64,000 nt of DNA from RGIG2945 sp045540355 (lineage in GTDB: Bacteria; Bacillota; Clostridia; Oscillospirales; Acutalibacteraceae), in the NCBI GenBank assembly GCA_045540355.1, contig JAZQHB010000057.1, forward strand, positions 62,001-126,000. Direction: 5' to 3'. Under the pieces are notes generated by a model. It was not told the origin of the DNA and ran no database searches. It was given only the letters and a program-made list of their open reading frames with translations. Shown one piece after another: positions 9,467 to 16,813 of the stretch. The stretch's first letter is position 1. The number at the start of each line of letters is the position of its first letter. A program made the position numbers and the translations under genes.

Positions 9467-10112
9467 TTTTGACGGGACGGTTTTTCGTAACGGAGAGGTG
9501 ACAAGTGAAGATTTGAACGGCATAAATCTCTGGCGTAAAAACGGTAATGTTTTTGCTATTGCAACGGGTAGAATGAGTATCGGGATTGTCAGAGAAAAAT
9601 TGTATGGATATATGGATTATCTTATTTGTGAAAACGGTGCAAAGATATATGACAATAGTGATAATTTGATATTTGAAAAATCTGCCGACATAAAAGTGCT
9701 TGACGGAATACGGCTGATGCTTAAAGATTATAGAATTATAATCGAAGACAGCAGTTATAATGAAAACAGATTTTCACAGTTCACGGCATGGTTTGAAAAT
9801 TCAGATGATTCTTATAATTTTGCACAGAGGGTAGAGTCGGATTTCGGCGATATTGTATCGGTATACAACAACCGAGGTGAATGCGGTATTGATATCGTTC
9901 CTTTCGGTGTGGGGAAGACCGAAGCAGTCTATGAATTGTTACGGTTGATGAAACTTGAAAAAGATTCCGTAACAGCTGTCGGTGACGGACTTAATGACAT
10001 TGCAATGCTCAAAGAGTTTGACGGTTACATAATGGAAAGTGCCGACAGTGATATAAAAGAAATGATAGCTAACAAATCTCACTCGATCAGCAGTCTTATA
10101 ATGAAACTTTAA
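9447..10112 (+). CDS. HAD-superfamily hydrolase, Cof type
   Basis: A 221-residue phosphatase-like protein. HAD motif I is LLVSDFDGTVF (Asp7 and Asp9), motif II is in AIATGRM, and motifs III/IV are in the C-terminal 'VGDGLNDIAMLKEF'. A short C2-type cap lies between. Cof-type enzymes dephosphorylate small sugar phosphates, flavin or pyridoxal phosphates with Mg2+; the substrate here cannot be assigned. The start codon lies inside the 3' end of the preceding membrane-protein gene (20-nt overlap), pointing to one transcript. Confidence 0.88.
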   Translation: MKLLVSDFDGTVFRNGEVTSEDLNGINLWRKNGNVFAIATGRMSIGIVREKLYGYMDYLICENGAKIYDNSDNLIFEKSADIKVLDGIRLMLKDYRIIIEDSSYNENRFSQFTAWFENSDDSYNFAQRVESDFGDIVSVYNNRGECGIDIVPFGVGKTEAVYELLRLMKLEKDSVTAVGDGLNDIAMLKEFDGYIMESADSDIKEMIANKSHSISSLIMKL

Positions 10113-10114
10113 TC

Positions 10115-10143
10115 TTTACAGTTAACATAAAAAATGTTAAAAT
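10115..10143 (+). promoter_or_regulatory. Promoter of the BspA-like gene
   Basis: TTTACA at 10115-10120, 17-bp spacer, TAAAAT at 10138-10143 with TG one base upstream (extended -10). AGGAGGTG follows before ATG 10166. Confidence 0.55.
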
Positions 10144-10165
10144 TAAACTGATAGGAGGTGCGAAC

Positions 10166-11275
10166 ATGAAAAAGAATTTTTCGAAGGCTTTGTCATTGTT
10201 TTTGTGCGTTGTAATGATTTTTACTTTAGCACAGATAAGTGTGCAGGCGGCTGCTTACAATGGTACTTGCGGAGAAAATCTGACCTGGGTCTTTGATTCT
10301 GACACAGGTGTGCTTGAAATAAGCGGTACGGGTCCCATGAAAAACTGGAGTATTACTTCAACAAAACCGTGGGACGAGCATAAAACAAGTATCAGGACAG
10401 TTATTGTCAATGATGGTGTAGAGAGTATCGGAGCGTATGCGTTCGGATATTTTAAAAGTGTTTCAAAAATAACGATTCCCGATAGTGTGACGGCTATAGG
10501 TGCCAGTGCTTTCAAATACTGTTCCATTGCTTCTTTTGATATGCCTGACAGCATAGAAAGTATCGGTAATGAAGCATTTTACGGCTGCGGTAATTTGAAA
10601 AACATCAGATTATCCGAAAGTCTTATCGATATGGGTTACAGGGTGTTTACATTTTGTGAGGCACTTGAAAGCATAACACTTCCCGAAAGTCTGAAAACGG
10701 TAGGAATGTACGCGTTCAGTTATTGTACGGCAATGAAAAATGCGACAATCAAAGGAAATACAAGCTTTGGAAACGGAATTTTTTACGAATGTTCAGCGCT
10801 TGAATATATACACATTTCTTCAAAAACAAAAAATATAAACAACAGTGCATTTCTGAACACGAAACCGTATATCTGTGCAGCTGTGAAAGGTTGCGATGCA
10901 GAGGCTTTTGCGGTAAACAACGGACACGAATTCAGATTGTGCGATACCCACGAAGAAATAAAAACGGTTCGCGGAGATGTTGACGGAAATGGGAAGTGTG
11001 ATGGGCAAGATGCGTTTGTAACCGATCTTATTGTAAAAGGACTTTTGTCTGAAAATGATATAGGAGAGACAAGATACAAAGCAGCTGATTGTAATCTTGA
11101 CGGAGTTATAGATGATTCAGATGTTGAGATAATGATAAAATCCGGATTGATGATTGAAACTGAATTTGTAATTACTTCTGATTCGGAAACGGAAGAACAA
11201 CCGATAAATGTGCAAAATATTATTGTTGTAATTTTAAACTATATTAAAAATATAATTCTGATACTTTTCAGATAA
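10166..11275 (+). CDS. Secreted BspA-type leucine-rich-repeat protein with dockerin-like module
   Basis: A 369-residue exported protein. The Sec signal (MKKNFSKALS, hydrophobic core, cleavage near SVQA) is followed by a short all-beta segment and LRR_5/BspA repeats: 'VESIGAYAFGYFKSVSKITIPDSVTAIG', 'IESIGNEAFYGCGNLKNI', 'KTVGMYAFSYC'. After residue 270 comes a dockerin type I-like pair of calcium loops (GDVDGNGKCDGQDAF and DCNLDGVIDDSDVEIM). The protein ends in a hydrophobic tail (VVILNYIKNIILILF), unusual after a dockerin. BspA proteins bind host or cell surfaces; the dockerin suggests docking to a cohesin. It has its own promoter, with AGGAGGTG before the ATG. Confidence 0.85.
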   Translation: MKKNFSKALSLFLCVVMIFTLAQISVQAAAYNGTCGENLTWVFDSDTGVLEISGTGPMKNWSITSTKPWDEHKTSIRTVIVNDGVESIGAYAFGYFKSVSKITIPDSVTAIGASAFKYCSIASFDMPDSIESIGNEAFYGCGNLKNIRLSESLIDMGYRVFTFCEALESITLPESLKTVGMYAFSYCTAMKNATIKGNTSFGNGIFYECSALEYIHISSKTKNINNSAFLNTKPYICAAVKGCDAEAFAVNNGHEFRLCDTHEEIKTVRGDVDGNGKCDGQDAFVTDLIVKGLLSENDIGETRYKAADCNLDGVIDDSDVEIMIKSGLMIETEFVITSDSETEEQPINVQNIIVVILNYIKNIILILFR

Positions 11276-11279
11276 AAAT

Positions 11280-11305
11280 AAACCCTACGGACTTTCGTAG
11301 GGTTT
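11280..11305. terminator. Bidirectional terminator between BspA-like and GH4 genes
   Basis: Perfect 10-bp stem AAACCCTACG / CGTAGGGTTT with loop GACTTT, lying between two convergent genes. T tracts on either side are short. Confidence 0.75.
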
Positions 11306-11321
11306 AATCATTGATAGGCTT

Positions 11322-12644
11322 TTAATTGAATTTCGGGAGCCAATCGCCGTGAGCTTCGATGAGGTCGTCGCACATACTTACGATATCATCGACTGAAAGC
11401 TCTGCTGCGGTGTGAGGATCAAGCATTGCTGCCTGATAAATCATATCTCGTTTTCTTGTTCTTGCAGCTTCAATTGTAATGAGTTGAGGATTGATGTTTG
11501 TCATGTTCATTGCAGCCAGAGCTACGGGAAGCTTACCCATATAGCAAGGTGTGATGCCGTTGCCGTTAACTACACAAGGTACTTCAACGCAAGCTTCTCT
11601 CGGAAGATTTTCAATAACTCCGCCGTTGTTGAGTACATTACCGCCGAGAGTGAAGGGCTTGTTTGTAATCATAGCCTCCATAATTCCCGATGCATATTCG
11701 TGTGTGGGTTTGACAGGAATCTTGCCTTCGGCTTCAATTTGCTTTTTCTGTTCATCCCAACGCTTGATTTGTTCAATGCATCGTCTGATATATTCATCAA
11801 GCGGAATGTTGTATTTTTCGATAAGCTCGGGATATTTTGATTTTATGAACAAGGGATTGTATTCTGCGTTATGTTCGCTTGATTCTGTGCAGTAATAGCC
11901 GAATCGTTTAATATATTCATAGCGAACCATATCAGCGTGCTTTTCGTTAGCATTCTTTTCAGCAGCTCTGCGTCTGATTTCGGGATAGAGGTCATTGCCG
12001 TCCTTGTCACGGATTTCAAGAAGCCATGCCATGTGGTTGATACCGGCAATCTTATCTACTCTGCCTTCAAGCTTGTCTTCCATGCCGAGGTCTTTAAGTA
12101 TTGTCTGAGAGCAAGCCTGAACACTGTGGCAAAGACCGACGGTTTTAACGCCTGTGTAACGAAGCATATAGCCTGTGAGCATTGCCATGGGATTTGTGTA
12201 GTTCAAAAACCATGCGTCGGGACAGACTTCTTCGATATCTCTTGCGAAGTCTTCCATAACCGGAATTGTTCTGAGTGCACGCATAATTCCGCCGATACCG
12301 AGTGTGTCGGCAATAGTCTGACGAAGTCCGTATTTCTTCGGCACTTCAAAGTCAATTATTGTGCAAGGGTCATAACCGCCGACCTGAATAGCGTTGATAA
12401 CAAATGTTGCACCTCTTAAGGCTTCCTTGCGGTTTTCAACACCGAGGTAAGTCTTGATAACGGCTCTGTTGTTATTTGTATGTTCATTTATGCTTGTCAA
12501 AACGATGTTTGAGTCCTCAAGTCTTTGTGCATCAATATCGTAGAGAGCGATTTCACATTCTCTCAAGATTTCATTTGTCATAACATCACCTAAAAGGTTC
12601 TTGGCAAAAACGGTACTTCCTGCACCCATAAAAGTAATTTTCAT
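11322..12644 (-). CDS. Alpha-galactosidase/alpha-glucosidase, glycoside hydrolase family 4
   Basis: A 440-residue cytoplasmic GH4 enzyme. The N-terminus is the NAD-binding Rossmann motif (MKITFMGAGSTVFAKNLLGD), followed by 'NAIQVGGYD', 'NYTNPMAMLTGYM', the Mn2+-binding GLCHSVQ region and GINHMAW. GH4 enzymes cleave alpha-glycosides by an NAD+/Mn2+ oxidation-elimination route; galactoside, glucoside and galacturonide users share these motifs, so the sugar is not fixed. AAAGGAGTGT precedes the ATG at 12644. It is divergent from an AraC-type activator at 13049, its probable regulator. Confidence 0.92.
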   Translation of the reverse strand: MKITFMGAGSTVFAKNLLGDVMTNEILRECEIALYDIDAQRLEDSNIVLTSINEHTNNNRAVIKTYLGVENRKEALRGATFVINAIQVGGYDPCTIIDFEVPKKYGLRQTIADTLGIGGIMRALRTIPVMEDFARDIEEVCPDAWFLNYTNPMAMLTGYMLRYTGVKTVGLCHSVQACSQTILKDLGMEDKLEGRVDKIAGINHMAWLLEIRDKDGNDLYPEIRRRAAEKNANEKHADMVRYEYIKRFGYYCTESSEHNAEYNPLFIKSKYPELIEKYNIPLDEYIRRCIEQIKRWDEQKKQIEAEGKIPVKPTHEYASGIMEAMITNKPFTLGGNVLNNGGVIENLPREACVEVPCVVNGNGITPCYMGKLPVALAAMNMTNINPQLITIEAARTRKRDMIYQAAMLDPHTAAELSVDDIVSMCDDLIEAHGDWLPKFN

Positions 12645-12678
12645 AATGTAAACACTCCTTTCATTTAACTTGATGATA

Positions 12679-12734
12679 CAACATACACAAAATATTTTCT
12701 ATGATAAATGTTGTGAAAATTTTGTTGTATGTTG
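12679..12734. promoter_or_regulatory. Candidate AraC-type operator, inverted repeat in the GH4/AraC divergent region
   Basis: CAACATAC at 12679-12686 and its reverse complement GTATGTTG at 12727-12734, 40 bp apart, both embedded in A/T-rich flanks that also partly match (ACAAAAT / ATTTTGT). The right arm overlaps the -35 box of the AraC gene promoter, which would fit autoregulation. This is inference from symmetry only. Confidence 0.35.
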
Positions 12735-12753
12735 CTTTTTGTTGTGCTATAAT
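12725..12753 (+). promoter_or_regulatory. Promoter of the AraC-type regulator gene, immediately left of the inserted repeat element
   Basis: TTGTAT at 12725-12730, 17-bp spacer, TATAAT at 12748-12753. The repeat element begins 4 bp later, so transcription would start within its left end and the element becomes the 5' leader of the regulator mRNA. Confidence 0.6.
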
Positions 12754-12756
12754 ATA

Positions 12757-13034
12757 TAGCCGACGGTAACCGAACAGGATATGGTTTTAAGTGAAATCTT
12801 TTTGGTGACTCTATGTCAGAAAAGCTTGTAATGCGAAAGCATTGCTTCACTTTTCTTCCTTGACCAACACAAAAATCTTCCTACTTAAAACTGCTCGCAC
12901 CTAAAATCCAAAAGATTTGGTGCATCAAAGTATTTATTCGACGAGGAAATACTTTCGTATTTTGAGGAGAAAAATGCTTTGAAGTGCTGAATATTTTGTA
13001 TTTTAGGCATATCGTCTTCGATTACCGTCGGCTA
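12757..13034 (+). repeat. TA-flanked inverted-repeat element, copy 1 (278 bp; MITE-like or structured RNA)
   Basis: The left end TAGCCGACGGTAACCGAA is the near-perfect reverse complement of the right end (17 of 18; the other position is a C/T difference). The same element occurs at 41888-42113. Both copies are bounded by TA, the target duplication expected for IS630/Tc1-mariner-type transposition. Interior features shared by both copies are a GCACC...GGTGC hairpin, an AAATAC-TTTC-GTATTT hairpin, and GTTTTAAG paired at distance with CTTAAAAC. Copy 1 alone has about 50 extra bases, including an AATGC-GAAA-GCATT hairpin. There is no ORF of note. Removing it would leave a compact promoter-RBS leader for the AraC gene, which supports a true insertion. 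Confidence 0.8.
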
Positions 13035-13048
13035 ATGGAGGTGAGGTT

Positions 13049-13831
13049 ATGAGCTTATATAACAATCCTTTGAGCCTTATTCAGTCGGGCTATGAAAAGT
13101 GCAAACCGTTGCATTTTTACGGGCCCGCAACAAGGAACCATTATCTTGTGCACTTTGTTGTATCGGGTGAGGGGATACTCGAATCAGGTTCAGGTAAGTA
13201 CAGGGTCAAATCAGGTCAGGGGTTTTTGATTTGTCCGGGAGAAACAAATTTTTATCAGGCAGATAAAGATAATCCGTGGGAGTATTATTGGTTAGGATTT
13301 GTCGGCACTCAGGCAAAACAACTCTTGAAAGAAAGAGGGATTACTTCTCAGAATCCCGTATTTTCTCTTGAAAATTTTGAGGGTTTTGAGGAATCGCTTA
13401 AAAATCTTATCAGAGAATATGAAGTGACTCCGCCAAACAGAGATGCAAGAACAGGTTGTTTATACCTTGCATTATCTCATATCCCGCTAAAGCAAAAAAA
13501 ACGGAAACCAAACAGATATATTGAGTTAGCTTATGAATATATTGAGGAGAACTATTCATACGATATAAGTATAGAAAGTCTGGCTAAGAATCTGTCGCTT
13601 AACCGTTCATATCTATACAGATTATTTATGGAACAACTCGGTCAGTCGCCGCAAGAGGTATTAAGGGCATACCGATTAAACAAGGCTGATGAAATGTTAT
13701 CCTCGGGAATGTATAGTGTAACGGAAACCGCTAACTCATGCGGTTTTGCAGATTTGTCACATTTTTCTTCTTTGTTTACCCGATTTTTCGGACGCACCCC
13801 AAGACAGACAAAACAGGTGGGGAATAAGTAG
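13049..13831 (+). CDS. AraC-family transcriptional regulator with cupin sensor domain
   Basis: A 260-residue regulator. Residues 20-150 form an AraC-type cupin sugar-sensing domain ('YLVHFVVSGEGILESG', 'GQGFLICPGE', 'WEYYWLGF'). Residues of about 165-258 are two helix-turn-helices (ISIESLAKNLSLNRSYLYRLF and YSVTETANSCGFADLSHFSS) ending in 'FFGRTPRQ'. It is divergent from the GH4 glycosidase gene and most likely activates it in response to the sugar. Its leader is unusually long because a 278-bp repeat element lies between the -10 box and the GGAGGTGAGG site. Downstream lies the lipoprotein cluster, which has a separate putative promoter. Confidence 0.92.
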   Translation: MSLYNNPLSLIQSGYEKCKPLHFYGPATRNHYLVHFVVSGEGILESGSGKYRVKSGQGFLICPGETNFYQADKDNPWEYYWLGFVGTQAKQLLKERGITSQNPVFSLENFEGFEESLKNLIREYEVTPPNRDARTGCLYLALSHIPLKQKKRKPNRYIELAYEYIEENYSYDISIESLAKNLSLNRSYLYRLFMEQLGQSPQEVLRAYRLNKADEMLSSGMYSVTETANSCGFADLSHFSSLFTRFFGRTPRQTKQVGNK

Positions 13832-13898
13832 TTTTTTTGGGTAAATAATACTATTGACAAACTTGATTTGTATAATGTAAAATGTTTGGTGTGATATT

Positions 13899-14606
13899 TT
13901 GAGGAGAGTATTATTTTTAATCATTGCAATTTCGTTGACTGTTTCATTTTCAGGTTGCCAAAAAGGCGATTTGTCTGATGAAAGCACGGCACTTAGTCCA
14001 ACAGGTGAAAGCACTTCAAATGAGCTTACCGCACCTGCGGCGGGGACTGATTTATCGGTCGATGAAATTGTGTCGTTATATAACGATGCAATCTCAAATG
14101 CGTCAAGTGTGACGAGGCTTTATTCCCATGCGGAGTATAAAAATTTTACCTTGTCAAATGATGCTTTTGAAGCAGCGGCAAAATCGGCACTTGATAAGGT
14201 GATTAAAAATAATGAGGCAGAATTCACAACGGTTCAGAGGTCTGAAATCGAAGAAATCTTACCGCGACCTTGTCTTGATAAGTCCGCAATAAAAAAGTAC
14301 GAGGTTTCAGACGGCAGAATAACACTTTACTTGCATGATATTGACAATCCCGCAGACGAAGGTTGCATCAAGCTTTATCCGTTGAGCTTTATGACAGATA
14401 TGCTTAAGAATTACAACATTTCGATTGATAATGCAGATATGTCATATACCGATTGCAGAATAGATTTTATCGTGGAAAACAAAGCGGTCACGGAATTATC
14501 TTATTCGTGGAGTGTTAATGCGGAGGGTAGCTTTGAATTGTTGTTTAAAACGCAGAGTTTCGGTATAGATATCTGCGTTGGAGAAAGTTTTAAAATTCAG
14601 GTGTGA
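13899..14606 (+). CDS. Divergent lipoprotein, paralogue family (member 2)
   Basis: A 235-residue predicted lipoprotein. It starts at TTG 13899 (weak GGTGTGA site upstream; a GAGGAGA sequence lies just inside the frame with no usable start after it). The signal is short (MRRVLFLIIA) with lipobox FSGC. A short Ser/Thr/Glu linker replaces the long Lys-rich one of its neighbours. The mature domain opens 'VDEIVSLYNDAISNASSV', matching the family opening, and contains 'RPCLDKSAIKKYEV' and two further Cys. A TTGACA/TAAAAT pair lies at 13854-13883. It is 16 bp from the next paralogue, so both are likely one operon. Function unknown. Confidence 0.7.
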   Translation: MRRVLFLIIAISLTVSFSGCQKGDLSDESTALSPTGESTSNELTAPAAGTDLSVDEIVSLYNDAISNASSVTRLYSHAEYKNFTLSNDAFEAAAKSALDKVIKNNEAEFTTVQRSEIEEILPRPCLDKSAIKKYEVSDGRITLYLHDIDNPADEGCIKLYPLSFMTDMLKNYNISIDNADMSYTDCRIDFIVENKAVTELSYSWSVNAEGSFELLFKTQSFGIDICVGESFKIQV

Positions 14607-14622
14607 GAATCGGAGATAAGCT

Positions 14623-15654
14623 ATGAAAGGTAATTTTATAAAAATAGTTGCGTTGTTGTCGTCACTACTGCTTGTTTTTTCACTTGTAGCTTGCGGTGAA
14701 AAGAAAGACGACACTACAACAACCTCTGCGACAAAGCCAAATGTTGAAGCTGTCGGCGAAGCGGAACAGGGTGAAAATATTTCGGAAACCGATGAAAACG
14801 GTGAGCAGATAACTGATGTCAGCGTTACAGAAGAATCTGATGAAACGACAAATAATGATTCGGAAGATAAAACAACAAAAAATAATAATGCTGCAAAAAC
14901 CACAACTAAAAAAGACAAAGTAAATTCGAATGATAAAACAACTGCTGCAACTACAAAGAAAAATGCAAATCAGGCTCCGGTTGACGGCAGTGTTGCAGAA
15001 ATAGTTGCATTTTATAACAAAGCTGCAAATGCAACAAAAGCAAAGCAGAATTTTACATACACAAGAAAAGAACAAACAAAGGTAATTATTGACGACATAT
15101 CTACCAAATCGGGTTCGTTAGATTTGTTAACCAAAATCGGCAACGGTATTATTGATAGTGTAACACGCGGTGGAAAGCCCGTTACGGCTAAAGAAGTATT
15201 TGTTAACGGCAAACCTACCATGGGCGATATATCGCTGAAAGACAGTATGCCGATTATGGACAATAATAAAATGAGCACACTCACGGCAGACGGTGTGAAG
15301 AGTGCTACCTGCAAAAAAGACGGTGACGGATATATTGTAACAATAGTTCTGAAACCGGAAAAAGGTACATTGAAGCAGAAACCGCCGGCACACGCGGCTT
15401 GCGTAAATTATCTCAGATTAGAAGTTCTTGATCTCGGCCCACTCAATGATAATATAAAGAGTGCGGAAATGAATTATATCGATGATACAAATTCCGGTAC
15501 AAAATTTGTTGTAAGAATCAACAAGAACAATCTGCTTGATTATATGAATACATATATGTCAATAAAAGGCGGCGGAAGCGGTACTATACTCGGAATTACC
15601 GCAACAGCAAAGCTTCACGGCACATACGACTGTGAATATAAATTTATTTGGTAA
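14623..15654 (+). CDS. Lipoprotein with Thr/Lys/Asn-rich linker, paralogue family (member 3)
   Basis: A 343-residue lipoprotein. The signal MKGNFIKIVA leads to lipobox LVAC. Residues 25-120 are a linker rich in Thr, Lys, Asn and Asp. The C-terminal domain begins 'SVAEIVAFYNKAANATKAKQN', continues through 'EVFVNGKPTMGD', 'GDGYIVTIVLKPE', and ends 'TAKLHGTYDCEYKF', all signatures shared with members 4-6. It lies 16 bp after member 2 and 22 bp before member 4, so these three genes form an operon. No catalytic motif is seen. The shared VNGKPT and LHGxY-TTFxF ends suggest one conserved beta-rich fold. Confidence 0.8.
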   Translation: MKGNFIKIVALLSSLLLVFSLVACGEKKDDTTTTSATKPNVEAVGEAEQGENISETDENGEQITDVSVTEESDETTNNDSEDKTTKNNNAAKTTTKKDKVNSNDKTTAATTKKNANQAPVDGSVAEIVAFYNKAANATKAKQNFTYTRKEQTKVIIDDISTKSGSLDLLTKIGNGIIDSVTRGGKPVTAKEVFVNGKPTMGDISLKDSMPIMDNNKMSTLTADGVKSATCKKDGDGYIVTIVLKPEKGTLKQKPPAHAACVNYLRLEVLDLGPLNDNIKSAEMNYIDDTNSGTKFVVRINKNNLLDYMNTYMSIKGGGSGTILGITATAKLHGTYDCEYKFIW

Positions 15655-15676
15655 AAATTAAGGAGCAATACATAAA

Positions 15677-16684
15677 ATGAAGTATACAATAAAGGTATTA
15701 GCAATCGTTCTTGCGATGGCTTCAGTAGTATCAATGGTCGGTTGCGGCAAAAGCATTTTTGAAAAGGTGGAAGCTACTGCAATATACACTGATGCATCGG
15801 GTGAAAGCGGCGGAAACTTTTTCTCAGGTAATCCGACTATAGTTACCGATAATAACGGTGGATTTACGATTGAGGATGAAAGTGAAATCATTATTGATGA
15901 TAACGGTGTCAGCACGACGCGTCCGACAACTACAAGACCTACTACGACACGCCCGACAACCACAAGACCAACCACAACAAAACCGAAGACAGTAGCAGTT
16001 CCTGTAGGTGTTACAAACATTCTCAAGGCATATAATGCTGCTGCAAACAGAACAAAGGCACATAACAATATGATAGTCGACAAGACAAACGATGTTGAAA
16101 TTTATATTGATGAATTTGCAGGCAGTGCTAATTTGGCAACACTGGCAACAAATTTAGCCGGAAGCTTTATGAAGCAGTATAACGGTCAGAGTGTCCGTGA
16201 AATTTATAAAAACGGCAGACCGACAATCAATACAACCGAAAGAGATTTACAGTATAAAAATACACTTTGTAATGACAAGAAGTTGTTTATTCCGGTAAGA
16301 AACAAAAGCTATATGTGCAGTCTGAGAACAAGCGATGTTATAAGTGCAACTGCAACAAGATTGTCCGCAAGCACATATAAAGTTGTAATTAAACTCAAAT
16401 CAGAGAGTACCGACCTCAATACACCTCCTGCAATAATAACCAGAGGTATGGACTATTTTGAACAGAAGGTTTTCAATCTTAAGGGATTTGAGTTTACGGG
16501 CGGTACTGCCGATTACAGAAATTGCGTAATCACGGGTATAGTAAATGCAGACGGATATCTTGATTATGCTGAAAATAAAATGTCAGTAAGTTCAACAAAT
16601 GCAAAGGTAACAGTTATCGGACTTGAACTCGATGCAAAGCTGCACGGTGACTATATCACAACACTTAAATTCCAAATAAAATAA
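15677..16684 (+). CDS. Lipoprotein with (RPTTT) repeat linker, paralogue family (member 4)
   Basis: A 335-residue lipoprotein: signal MKYTIKVLAI, lipobox MVGC. Here the linker is a regular Arg-Pro-Thr repeat (four RPTTT units, about residues 80-105), typical of secreted Firmicutes proteins and unlike the Lys/Glu linkers of its neighbours. The C-terminal domain has the family signatures: 'ILKAYNAAANRTKAHNNM', 'GRPTINTTE', 'YMCSLRTSDV', 'GMDYFEQKVF', 'VNADGYLDYAENKM', 'AKLHGDYITTLKF'. It is the last gene of the 13.9-16.7 kb operon and is followed by a terminator. Function unknown. Confidence 0.8.
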   Translation: MKYTIKVLAIVLAMASVVSMVGCGKSIFEKVEATAIYTDASGESGGNFFSGNPTIVTDNNGGFTIEDESEIIIDDNGVSTTRPTTTRPTTTRPTTTRPTTTKPKTVAVPVGVTNILKAYNAAANRTKAHNNMIVDKTNDVEIYIDEFAGSANLATLATNLAGSFMKQYNGQSVREIYKNGRPTINTTERDLQYKNTLCNDKKLFIPVRNKSYMCSLRTSDVISATATRLSASTYKVVIKLKSESTDLNTPPAIITRGMDYFEQKVFNLKGFEFTGGTADYRNCVITGIVNADGYLDYAENKMSVSSTNAKVTVIGLELDAKLHGDYITTLKFQIK

Positions 16685-16695
16685 TATGAACTTTT

Positions 16696-16727
16696 GAAAG
16701 CACTCAGCAATGGGTGCTTTCTGTTTT
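16696..16727 (+). terminator. Terminator of the lipoprotein operon (members 2-4)
   Basis: Stem GAAAGCACTC / GGGTGCTTTC with loop AGCAAT, then TGTTTTG. Confidence 0.8.
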
Positions 16728-16737
16728 GTACGAAAAA

Positions 16738-16766
16738 TTGACAAATAAGTTATGTTGTAGTATAAT
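16738..16766 (+). promoter_or_regulatory. Consensus promoter of the Ig-like repeat protein
   Basis: TTGACA at 16738-16743, 17-bp spacer, TATAAT at 16761-16766: a perfect sigma-A match. It starts about 10 bp after the preceding terminator. Confidence 0.85.
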
Positions 16767-16813
16767 TGCTTCGTATTTGCTTTTTGTTAAGGTAATTGAA
16801 AGGAGATTTCCCG

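Noticed and set aside
11843..12419. Overlapping open frames on both strands within the GH4 gene
   Set aside because: They lack SD sites and domains; the GH4 frame is continuous and has all family motifs.
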